Source: JBGTKH01 sp041744735
Lineage (GTDB): Bacteria > Planctomycetota > Planctomycetia > Pirellulales > Pirellulaceae
Assembly (NCBI GenBank): GCA_041744735.1
Contig: JBGTKH010000603.1
Location: 1 to 12,177 of the forward strand
Length of the DNA: 12,177 bases
Direction of reading: 5' to 3'
This document shows positions 1 to 6,722 of the stretch, piece by piece; within the stretch, counting starts at the first letter, position 1; every line of letters starts with the position of its first letter. A model generated the notes under the pieces. It saw only the letters and a list, made by a program, of their open reading frames with translations, ran no database searches and had not been told where the DNA came from. Both the position numbers and the translations under genes were made by a program.

Positions 1-9
1 CGCCCGTTA

Positions 10-37
10 GCTGGGGCTTCGCGGACTCCGCCCCAGC
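10..37. repeat. Hairpin with 8-bp stem
   Basis: An inverted repeat with a perfect 8-bp stem (GCTGGGGC at 10-17 paired with GCCCCAGC at 30-37) and a 12-nt loop. It lies downstream of the pilC stop, about 220 bp away, with no T-run on either side, so it does not look like a classical intrinsic terminator. It resembles the other gene-flanking palindromes of the window and is probably a repeat-family member. Confidence 0.6.
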
Positions 38-173
38 CACCCTCTCGACTCTCAAGCTGCGACACCCGGGGGCTTGCGCCCCACGGCTTATACTGTCACC
101 CTCTCGACTCTCAAGCTGCGACACCCGGGGGCTTGCGCCCCACGGCTAATTCTGTCACCCTCTCGACTCTCAA
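38..173. repeat. 59-bp tandem repeat, about 2.3 copies
   Basis: Two consecutive 59-bp units (38-96 and 97-155) match at 57 of 59 positions; the first 18 bp of a third unit follow (156-173). Each full unit contains a small hairpin, GGGGC-TTGC-GCCCC, so the tract would place two identical hairpins in any read-through transcript from pilC. The units are too few and too closely spaced for a CRISPR array, and no reading frame uses them convincingly. Confidence 0.85.
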
Positions 174-254
174 CCCTCAACTCTCAACTCTTTCCGGCCC
201 CCGACTCTCCGCTCTCGACCTTCCGCTCTCGACCCTCCGCTCTCGACCTTCCGC
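156..254. repeat. Strand-biased tract with 14-bp tandem repeat
   Basis: Almost pure pyrimidine-rich DNA on the plus strand, hence purine-rich on the strand that carries pilC. Its core is three 14-bp units, CCGCTCTCGACCTT or one-base variants of it, at 209-222, 223-236 and 237-250, with a partial fourth up to the pilC stop codon. The preceding stretch repeats CTCAACTCTCAACTC-like words. It begins immediately 3' of pilC and could influence the end of that transcript or form unusual DNA structure; that is inference. No gene is seen in 1-254. Confidence 0.7.
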
Positions 255-1658
255 CTAATTCGACAGGCCTTGAATCAGATCGACCAGCGGCAAGAACAGC
301 GAGATCACGATGAAGCCCACCGCCACGCCCAAGAACACGATCAGCAGCGGTTCGATCAGGGCCATCAAGCCGTCGGTGAGCACTTTCACTTCTTCGTCGT
401 AGACGTCGGCCACCTTGTAGAGCATCGTGTCTAGTTCGCCGGTCTCTTCGCCCACGTCGACCATATTCACGACCAGATCGTCGACCACGCGCTGATTCAT
501 CTTCATGAAGTAGAACAAGCAGCCCAGCGCCGCGGCCACGAACGCGATGCCGATGCACTGCCACAGGTACTCGGGCACGATAAACGGCACGATCAAAACC
601 GGCGTGCCGAGCAGTGCCGCCCAGAAGAACATGGCCACCGGATGAAAGCCCGGCCTGGCATGTTCTTTCATGGGGATGGCGATGGTTTCGCCCTCGCGGA
701 TCGAATCGGCGACCTTGCCGAACATCTTTTCGAACATCGCGTTACCGGCCGTTTCGCGGGTGATCGTCAGCCCTTCCAGAATCGGCACGCCGCTGGCCAC
801 CAGCGTGCCCAACGTGCGCGTGGTGCGCGCCAAAGTGTTTTTCTCGACCAGGCCTCCGATGACGGGGATCTTCAGCATGAATTGGTCCCACCCCATGCGG
901 CCGGCTTTATATTTTCGCGCCACCTTGATGAACACAAAGATGAACGTCGGGATGGTGGGGATCAGGAACCAGTACTTGACCATTTTGTTCGACAAGTTGA
1001 CCAGCAGCACCGTGGGCGCGGGCAGCTCCAGCCCGAACTCTTCGAACATCGTGGCGAACACGGGCACGATTTTGAGCATGATGAACGTCAAAATGCCGAT
1101 GGCCACCAACACCACGATGACCGGGTAGATCATCGCGCCTTGGACCTTTTTCTTCAGCGATTCGGCGCGTTCCATGAACTCGGCCAAGCGGCGCAGAATG
1201 ACTTCCAGCGCACCGCCCGCCTCGCCGGCTTTGATCATGTTCACGTACAAACGATTGAAGACCTTCGGGCTCTTGCCCATCGCTTCCGAGAGCGTGGCAC
1301 CCCCTTCGATTTCGTCGACGACGTCCATCAGCGAGTTCTTCAGCGCGCCGGGCTTGGACTGGCCTTCGAGAATTTTCAGGCTCCGCAAAATCGGCAAGCC
1401 GGCGTCTTGCAAGATGGAAAGCTGGCGCGTGAAAGTGGTCAGCATCTTGGTGCTGGCGCCGCCGATGGCGAACGATTTGCCTTTCTTGGCCACCTTCCCT
1501 TTGGTTTTGACTTCCTGTCCTTTTTGCACCGAAATCTTGGTGACGAAATAGCCCATCGAGCGGATCGTGGATTGAGCTTCGTCTTGCGTCGCGGCCTCGA
1601 TGACGTCCTTAATCTCCTGGCCGGTCGCGTCCATCGCCTCGAATTGAAAGGTTGGCAT
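255..1658 (-). CDS. pilC: Type IV pilus / type II secretion inner-membrane platform protein (PilC/GspF family)
   Basis: 467 residues. Polytopic cytoplasmic-membrane platform on which PilB/PilT-type ATPases act to move pilin or pseudopilin subunits. The N-terminus is the soluble leader region typical of the family. The first T2SF domain (about 70-195) has the FTRQLSILQDAGLPILRSL stretch. Membrane segments follow at about 178-200 and 229-246. The second T2SF domain (about 275-462) contains TLGTLVASGVPILEGL and the conserved VGEETGELD (402-410), and ends in a C-terminal membrane helix at about 433-457. The family usually has around 400 residues. The excess is an insert at about 336-391, inside the second domain, with two extra hydrophobic segments (about 341-360 and 367-386). 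The ATG is preceded by GAGGAAA at normal spacing. It is the last gene of the minus-strand cluster, 111 bp after the second PilB. Whether it serves a pilus or a secretion system cannot be decided here. Confidence 0.93.
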   Translation of the reverse strand: MPTFQFEAMDATGQEIKDVIEAATQDEAQSTIRSMGYFVTKISVQKGQEVKTKGKVAKKGKSFAIGGASTKMLTTFTRQLSILQDAGLPILRSLKILEGQSKPGALKNSLMDVVDEIEGGATLSEAMGKSPKVFNRLYVNMIKAGEAGGALEVILRRLAEFMERAESLKKKVQGAMIYPVIVVLVAIGILTFIMLKIVPVFATMFEEFGLELPAPTVLLVNLSNKMVKYWFLIPTIPTFIFVFIKVARKYKAGRMGWDQFMLKIPVIGGLVEKNTLARTTRTLGTLVASGVPILEGLTITRETAGNAMFEKMFGKVADSIREGETIAIPMKEHARPGFHPVAMFFWAALLGTPVLIVPFIVPEYLWQCIGIAFVAAALGCLFYFMKMNQRVVDDLVVNMVDVGEETGELDTMLYKVADVYDEEVKVLTDGLMALIEPLLIVFLGVAVGFIVISLFLPLVDLIQGLSN

Positions 1659-1702
1659 AGCTGGGTTTCCTCGTGTCTTAATTCTCTTCGTTTACCCGCC
1701 CG

Positions 1703-1766
1703 CTGTAGCTTGGCTCTCCGAGCCGAGCAGTCCGCCACATGCTCGGCTCGGAGAGCCAAGCTACAG
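1703..1766. repeat. REP-like hairpin pair between pilB and pilC (GTAG foot)
   Basis: A perfect 27-bp inverted repeat (1703-1729 against 1740-1766) with a 10-nt spacer. Each arm is itself a hairpin. After a GTAG foot (1705-1708), CTTGGCTC pairs with GAGCCGAG around a TCC loop, with one T-G wobble at stem position 3. The partner arm carries the same foot as CTAC at 1761-1764. It fills much of the 111-bp gap between the PilB stop (1770) and the PilC start. There is no T-run, so a repeat or mRNA-stability element fits better than a terminator. Confidence 0.85.
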
Positions 1767-1769
1767 GCG

Positions 1770-3488
1770 TTATGCTTCCAAAATTGTCTCGCGGATAATT
1801 TCGTCGACCGTCGTGGTGCCCTCGTAGGCGAAGTCGATACCGACGTCGCGCAGCGTCACCATGCCGTTGCGCCGGGCGACTTCGCGCAGTTCGTCGGTCG
1901 AGGTGTTGCGCATGATCATGTCGCGCAGTTCGTCGGTCATAATCATCAACTCGAACAAACCCACGCGCCCCTTATAACCGGTGTTATTGCAAATGTCGCA
2001 GCCGCGGCCGCGATAGAACTTTTTGCCCGCGATGTTTTCCGGAGTTAGTCCCAGATCGGCAAGCTGCTCTTCCGACGCCGTGACCTCTTCGCGGCAGTTA
2101 TTGCAAATCCGCCGCACCAGCCGCTGGGCCAGGATCGCCTCGACGGTGGCCGTGATCAAGAAGGTGGGAACCCCCATGTCTTTCATCCGGGTGATCGTGC
2201 TGGGGGCGTCGTTGGTGTGCAGCGTGCTGAACACCAAGTGGCCGGTCAGCGCCGCTTGCACGGCGATCTCGGCCGTTTCCACGTCGCGGATCTCACCCAC
2301 CAGAATCACGTCGGGATCTTGCCGCAGGATGGCTCGCAAGCAAGCGGCAAACGTCACGCCGATGTCCGCGTCGATCGGAATCTGCACAATGCCGTCGATG
2401 TCGTACTCGACCGGGTCTTCGGTGGTGACTATTTTGTCTTCGATGCTGTTCATCTCGCTGAGCGCGGAGTAGAGCGTCGTGGTCTTACCCGAGCCGGTCG
2501 GACCCGTGACCAGCACGATGCCGTTGGGTTTTTCCATCGCAACGCGGAATTGGGCCATCGTCTTTTCATTCATGCCGACCTTTTTCAGATCGAGCGAGAC
2601 CACTGAGCGGTCCAACACCCGCATGACCACGCTCTCGCCGAACAGCGTGGGCAGCACGCTCACGCGCAAATCCACCGGGTGCCCGCCCACGGTCAACTCG
2701 ATGCGGCCGTCTTGCGGCAACCGCCGCTCGGCGATGTCCAGATTCGCCATCACTTTGATGCGCGTGGTGATGGCAAACGCCAAGTGCCGGGGCGGCGGCA
2801 CCATTTCATACAACACGCCGTCGGCCTTGATGCGGATGCGGAATTCTTCCTCGAACGGCTCGAAGTGAATGTCGCTGGCGTGGTCCTTGATGGCCAGCAG
2901 CAGCACCATGTTCAGCAGCTTGCGCACGGGGGCGCTGTCGGCCAGCGCTTCCATGCTGGTGATGTCGATCGGGCCGTCTTTCGACAGCGCTTCGACTGCG
3001 TTTCTCAGTTCGGTGTCAGCCTCCAACTCGCTGATAATCCCCTCGACGCTCTCCACCGACGAGGCATAATGGCGGTTCAGCGCATTGGTGACGTCGCGCT
3101 CGGTGGCGACCACCAAGCGGATCTCGTAACCCAGGAACGTGCGCAGTTCGTCTTGAATCGACAGGTTCTGCGGATCGCACGTGGCCACGGTCAGCCGGTT
3201 GTCTTCGAAGCGGATCGGAATGACGCGATAAAGCTGGGCCATCGTCTCGGTGATTTTTTCCATCACATCGTCTGGGATGTCGAGATCGTCCAGCCCCACC
3301 ACCTGCATGTTGAACTGCTCGGCCAGCGCCTGGGCCAGTTGCTCCTCGGTAATCAGGCCCATCTCTTCGGCGATCTTGCCCAGCAGTTGACCGGGATGCT
3401 GCTGCTGCTCGTCCAGCAGCATCTCCAACTGGTCATCGCCGATGAAACCCAAATCGACCAGAATCTGTCCGATGCGACGAATGGCCAT
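1770..3488 (-). CDS. pilB: Type IV pilus / type II secretion assembly ATPase (PilB/GspE family) with MshEN-type N-terminus
   Basis: 572 residues. Hexameric cytoplasmic ATPase that drives pilin or pseudopilin polymerisation on PilC/GspF. The N-terminal domain (about 1-140) carries two MshEN-like motifs, residues 5-28 beginning RIGQILVDLGFI and 35-58 beginning LLGKIAEEMGLI; in this family that pattern binds cyclic di-GMP. The core has Walker A GPTGSGKTT (329-337, Lys335), Asp-box TTEDPVEY (355-362), Walker B region DPDVILVGE (391-399) and His-box TGHLVFSTLHTNDA (about 415-428). A tetracysteine zinc site follows, Cys462/Cys465 and Cys497/Cys500, typical of PilB/GspE and absent from PilT. All catalytic motifs look intact. 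The ATG has a GAGG purine stretch about 12 nt upstream. It sits 131 bp after pilT and 111 bp before pilC on the same strand. PilB or GspE are both possible names; pilT next door favours PilB. Confidence 0.94.
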   Translation of the reverse strand: MAIRRIGQILVDLGFIGDDQLEMLLDEQQQHPGQLLGKIAEEMGLITEEQLAQALAEQFNMQVVGLDDLDIPDDVMEKITETMAQLYRVIPIRFEDNRLTVATCDPQNLSIQDELRTFLGYEIRLVVATERDVTNALNRHYASSVESVEGIISELEADTELRNAVEALSKDGPIDITSMEALADSAPVRKLLNMVLLLAIKDHASDIHFEPFEEEFRIRIKADGVLYEMVPPPRHLAFAITTRIKVMANLDIAERRLPQDGRIELTVGGHPVDLRVSVLPTLFGESVVMRVLDRSVVSLDLKKVGMNEKTMAQFRVAMEKPNGIVLVTGPTGSGKTTTLYSALSEMNSIEDKIVTTEDPVEYDIDGIVQIPIDADIGVTFAACLRAILRQDPDVILVGEIRDVETAEIAVQAALTGHLVFSTLHTNDAPSTITRMKDMGVPTFLITATVEAILAQRLVRRICNNCREEVTASEEQLADLGLTPENIAGKKFYRGRGCDICNNTGYKGRVGLFELMIMTDELRDMIMRNTSTDELREVARRNGMVTLRDVGIDFAYEGTTTVDEIIRETILEA

Positions 3489-3513
3489 AAGCTGTCTTGC
3501 CTCGAATCACAAA

Positions 3514-3591
3514 AGTAGCCGAATTCGTGAGAATTCGGATCGAAATCTCGATGATGTGACCGTTCCCCGAACTCTCACGAGTTCGGCTACT
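3514..3591. repeat. REP-like hairpin pair between pilT and pilB (GTAG foot)
   Basis: Two inverted 24-bp arms (3514-3537 and 3568-3591) differ at only two positions and are separated by 30 nt. Left arm: foot GTAG (3515-3518), then CCGAATTC-GTGA-GAATTCGG, a perfect 8-bp stem. Right arm read on the minus strand: GTAG, then CCGAACTC-GTGA-GAGTTCGG, again a perfect stem. The two differences are partners of one base pair (T-A in one arm, C-G in the other), so the fold is preserved. It lies only about 25 bp upstream of the PilB start at 3488 and would be in that gene's leader on a read-through transcript. Confidence 0.85.
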
Positions 3592-3619
3592 CGATCGTTC
3601 GCCGTTACATTGCGGCGCG

Positions 3620-4741
3620 CTAGTGTGCCGCGCCCGCTGGTTCACCTTCGACCGGTTGCTCGTCCATGACGCCGCGGCGCGCGTTGGCGATGCGTTTGGC
3701 CAACTCGTCCGGGATTTGGGCTTTGGACAGCACGTCTTCCAGCGTGCATTTTTCTTCTCGCCACAGCTTGAACAATGCGTCGTCCATCAGTTGCATGCCG
3801 AACTTCGCACCGGTCTGAATGGCCGAGTTAATACGGAACGTTTTGTTTTCACGAATCAGGTTGGCGATGCCGGGCGTAACGACCAGAATCTCGTACGCCG
3901 CCACGCGGCCGCCGCCGATTTTGGGCAACAGCGTTTGAGCCACGACGCCAATGATGGCCGTGGAAAGCTGCGTGCGGATCTGATCCTGCAAGTTGCCGGG
4001 GAAGGCGTCGATGATGCGGTTCACCGTGCCTTGAGCACTGTTGGTGTGCAACGTGCCGAACACCACGTGGCCCGTTTCCGCGGCACTGATCGCCGCTTCG
4101 ATCGTTTCCAAGTCGCGCATTTCGCCGACCAGAATCACGTCGGGGTCTTGCCGCAACGCGCGGCGGATGGCCTCGGAAAAGCTGGGCACGTCCACGTGCA
4201 CTTCACGCTGATTGACGGTTGATTTTTTGTGGTAGTGGTAGAACTCGATCGGGTCTTCAATGGTGATGATATGGTGATCGACGGTCTCGTTGATGTAGTT
4301 GATCAGGCTGGCCAGCGTGGTGCTTTTTCCGGACCCGGTCGGACCGGTGACCAGAAACAGCCCGCGGGGCCGCATCACCAGCTTGGACACGACGTCGGGC
4401 AGGCCGAGCTGCTGCGGAGTGAGCATGGCGTTGGGAATTTGCCGCAAGACCATCGCGATGTTGCCGCGCTGCTTGAAAATCGACACACGAAAGCGCGCCA
4501 TGTCGCCGAAGGCAAACCCGAAGTCGGCACTGCCGTTTTCCTGTAGCTCGCGCTGGCAACGTTCCGGCGCGATGCTCTTCATCAGCGCCACCGTGTCTTC
4601 GGCTTCGAGCACTTTCGTCTCCAATTTCCGCATCCGCCCGTGCAGGCGAAATACCGGCGGCTGGCCGACCGTGATGTGAATATCGCTGGCGCCTTGCTTA
4701 ACGCACGCTTGCAGCAGCTTGTCAATAAGAACTGTGGCCAT
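3620..4741 (-). CDS. pilT: Type IV pilus retraction ATPase PilT
   Basis: 373 residues from the ATG at 4741. Cytoplasmic hexameric ATPase that depolymerises the pilus, giving twitching motility, surface attachment or DNA uptake. An N-terminal PAS-like domain (about 1-100) contains GASDIHITVGQPPVFRLHG. It is followed by Walker A GPTGSGKST (133-141, Lys139), Asp-box TIEDPIEF (160-167), Walker B region DPDVILVGE (199-207) and His-box TGHVVFGTLHTNSA (223-236). The motif GIANLIRE (291-298) corresponds to the AIRNLIRE signature needed for retraction and separates it from PilB. There is no tetracysteine motif, and the length is normal for PilT. The start was chosen over one 14 codons upstream because AAAGGT lies just before this ATG and the protein then begins at the conserved family start. 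It lies between two assembly ATPases on the same strand. A short tail rich in Glu, Pro, Gly and Ala (about 360-373) is not conserved in the family. Confidence 0.95.
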   Translation of the reverse strand: MATVLIDKLLQACVKQGASDIHITVGQPPVFRLHGRMRKLETKVLEAEDTVALMKSIAPERCQRELQENGSADFGFAFGDMARFRVSIFKQRGNIAMVLRQIPNAMLTPQQLGLPDVVSKLVMRPRGLFLVTGPTGSGKSTTLASLINYINETVDHHIITIEDPIEFYHYHKKSTVNQREVHVDVPSFSEAIRRALRQDPDVILVGEMRDLETIEAAISAAETGHVVFGTLHTNSAQGTVNRIIDAFPGNLQDQIRTQLSTAIIGVVAQTLLPKIGGGRVAAYEILVVTPGIANLIRENKTFRINSAIQTGAKFGMQLMDDALFKLWREEKCTLEDVLSKAQIPDELAKRIANARRGVMDEQPVEGEPAGAAH

Positions 4742-4798
4742 GGTGTTACCTTTTCTGAACGTGCGTGAATCCGGGCAACCCACGCTTCAGATATGTTG

Positions 4799-4912
4799 GG
4801 CAAGTCCGGCTTATTAATCTACCCGTAGCCGAAGTCGCCAGACTTTGGAGGATCGGCCAAAGTCTGGCGACTTCGGCTACGCTGATTGGTACGTCCTTAT
4901 CCGGGACTTGCC
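4799..4912. repeat. REP-like hairpin pair (GTAG foot) within an outer inverted repeat, upstream of pilT
   Basis: A perfect 24-bp inverted repeat (4825-4848 against 4857-4880) with an 8-nt spacer. Each arm has a GTAG foot and an 8-bp stem CCGAAGTC-GCCA-GACTTTGG with one G-T wobble at stem position 3. An outer 9-bp inverted repeat, GGCAAGTCC (4799-4807) against GGACTTGCC (4904-4912), brackets the pair and suggests an element of roughly 114 bp. It occupies most of the 262-bp gap between the upstream ATPase stop (5004) and the pilT start. No sigma-70-like promoter for pilT is clear in the gap. Confidence 0.8.
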
Positions 4913-5003
4913 TTGCCGCCGCCAACGCGCCCTCGCACCGCCGGCAACGTGGTGATTATTCGCCAACCCCATCTTGAACTCAAGAAAAATGCCTCCGCGG
5001 CAT

Positions 5004-6722
5004 CTATTCAAACACGTCTTGCTCAGTTCTCTTCGCGACGCGGTACACCTCCTCTAAGGTGGTGATGCCGCTCATGACTTTGGCAATGCCGTCTTGGTAG
5101 AGCGTCTTCATGCCCTGCTTGATCGCCATTTTGCGCAGGTCCTGCGAAGAGGCATTTTCAAAAATCATCTCCCGAATCTTGGCGGTGATCAGCATCAGCT
5201 CGTAGATACCGATTCGTCCCCGGAAGCCTTTTTTCTGGCAGTTTCCGCAGCCCTTGCCGCGCGCGAAGTGCGCCGCGTCTGCCATCGCGCGGGTAATCCC
5301 TGCGTCACTCAAAACGCTCTCCGGAGGCGTGAACGGCTGTTTACATTTGACACAGATAACGCGCACCAGACGTTGCGCCATGATGGCAATCACGCTGCTC
5401 GCGACCAAGTATCCCGGCACGCCCATGTCGATCATTCGCGTTACAGCACTAGGCGCATCGTTCGTATGTAGTGTACTGAAAACCAAGTGTCCAGTTAAAG
5501 AAGCTTGAATTCCCATCGACGCCGTTTCCGCATCGCGCATCTCGCCGACCAGAATCACGTTGGGGGCCTGACGCAACATCGCCCGAATGATCCGCGCAAA
5601 GTCGAGTCCGATGTTGTGACGTACCTCGACCTGATTGATCCCGGCCAGGTAGTACTCGACGGGGTCCTCGGCCGTGATGATCTTCCGGTCAGGCCGATTC
5701 AGAGCGTTCAGCGACGCATACAAGCTGGTGGTCTTTCCAGACCCCGTGGGGCCTGTAACCAGAACGATCCCGTTGGGTCGGCGGATCAAACCCTGGAAGG
5801 TTTTAAACGTCTCCTCCGACAATCCAAGCTGGCGGATCCCCACCTTAATGTTGTCTTTGTCCAACAGTCGCATCACGACCGACTGGCCGTGGTTGGTGGG
5901 GATGGTGCTAACGCGCAGGTCCAGTTCCTTTTCACCCACCGACACCTTGATGCGCCCATCCTGCGGGCGACGCCGCTCGGCGATATCCATCTTGGCCAAG
6001 ATCTTAACACGGGAAATCAGAGCTCCTAGCAACCGCCGGGGGGGGCTGTCGCGCTCGATGAGCACACCGTCGATGCGGTACCGAATGCGCACCCGGTCCT
6101 CGAAGGGCTCGATGTGGATGTCCGAAGCACGCAGTTGCACGGCTTCGGTGATCATCATGTGGACCAGCCGAACGACGGGAGCGCTGTTTTCGTCGACGAC
6201 CTCCGAATCACGGGCGGAATCCTCCTGCGTTTCAGTGAAGTCGATGGCCGTATCGGTGAACTCTTGCAGCATCGAGTCGGCGCTTTCGCCTTCGATCTGT
6301 CCGTAGTAGCGGTTAATGGCCTCCAAGATGCTCTCGCGGGGGGCCAGGGCGATTTTGACTTCGCGATTCAAAATGAACCGCAGTTTTTCGATGGTGTCGA
6401 AGTCCTCCGGGTCGCTGACAATTACTTTCAGTGCGCCGTCCACTTCCGACATCGGCAGGATCACGTTCTCCCGCGCGACGGATTCAGGAACAAACTCGAT
6501 GACGGATTCCGGGATGCTGATTTCGTTGAGATTGATGAAATCGAGCTTTTGGTCCTTCGCGACCGCCCGCATCACCTCTTCGCCCGTGGCATAGCCGAGC
6601 TTCACCAAGCAATCAGTGACGTTGGTGCGCGTGTCCTTTGACATCTGCAACGCTTCGGCGTATTGCTCCTTGCTGATGATGCCGCGTCGAATCAAGATTT
6701 CTGCAAAACCGCTGATAGCCAT
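5004..6722 (-). CDS. pilB: Type IV pilus / type II secretion assembly ATPase (PilB/GspE family), paralogue with degenerate MshEN motif
   Basis: 572 residues, the same length as the paralogue at 1770-3488. N-terminal domain about 1-140, ATPase core with Walker A GPTGSGKTT (324-332, Lys330), Asp-box TAEDPVEYY (350-358), His-box TGHLVFSTLHTNDA (410-423) and a zinc tetracysteine Cys457/Cys460 plus Cys492/Cys495. Two features differ from the paralogue. The RLG triplets of the two MshEN motifs are replaced (GFA at 5-7, NVT at about 34-36), so cyclic di-GMP binding is unlikely. The stretch usually reading QDPDV before the Walker B strand is QAPNV (385-389), although the catalytic GE (393-394) is kept. 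The ATG has no clear Shine-Dalgarno sequence. It is the first gene of the cluster. Its order before pilT and pilC matches the classical pilB-pilT-pilC arrangement, so this copy may be the pilus extension motor and the other one specialised. That assignment is tentative. Confidence 0.93.
   Translation of the reverse strand: MAISGFAEILIRRGIISKEQYAEALQMSKDTRTNVTDCLVKLGYATGEEVMRAVAKDQKLDFINLNEISIPESVIEFVPESVARENVILPMSEVDGALKVIVSDPEDFDTIEKLRFILNREVKIALAPRESILEAINRYYGQIEGESADSMLQEFTDTAIDFTETQEDSARDSEVVDENSAPVVRLVHMMITEAVQLRASDIHIEPFEDRVRIRYRIDGVLIERDSPPRRLLGALISRVKILAKMDIAERRRPQDGRIKVSVGEKELDLRVSTIPTNHGQSVVMRLLDKDNIKVGIRQLGLSEETFKTFQGLIRRPNGIVLVTGPTGSGKTTSLYASLNALNRPDRKIITAEDPVEYYLAGINQVEVRHNIGLDFARIIRAMLRQAPNVILVGEMRDAETASMGIQASLTGHLVFSTLHTNDAPSAVTRMIDMGVPGYLVASSVIAIMAQRLVRVICVKCKQPFTPPESVLSDAGITRAMADAAHFARGKGCGNCQKKGFRGRIGIYELMLITAKIREMIFENASSQDLRKMAIKQGMKTLYQDGIAKVMSGITTLEEVYRVAKRTEQDVFE

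Noticed and set aside
38..173. Possible CRISPR array
   Set aside because: The 59-bp period is a nearly exact tandem repeat with no variable spacers and no cas genes nearby.
74..313. A 79-codon frame at the left edge
   Set aside because: It is built from the tandem repeats and runs into the pilC gene on the other strand; low-complexity Ser, Arg, Leu and Pro with no ribosome site.
1703..1766. Rho-independent terminator after pilB
   Set aside because: The stem is strong but there is no T-run on the transcribed side in either direction, and the next gene of the cluster follows closely; a REP-like pair explains it better.
642..2048. A 468-codon open frame on the plus strand across pilC and pilB
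   Set aside because: It lies opposite two strongly supported genes, is rich in His, Gln, Arg and Asp in the way of antisense frames of GC-rich genes, and crosses the intergenic hairpin pair; no domain is recognisable.
2679..3518. A 279-codon open frame on the plus strand opposite pilB
   Set aside because: It is antisense to the well-supported ATPase and has shadow-type composition without recognisable motifs.
4739..4783. Earlier start for PilT at 4783
   Set aside because: It adds 14 residues not typical of PilT and lacks a ribosome site; the ATG at 4741 has AAAGGT upstream and begins at the conserved family start.
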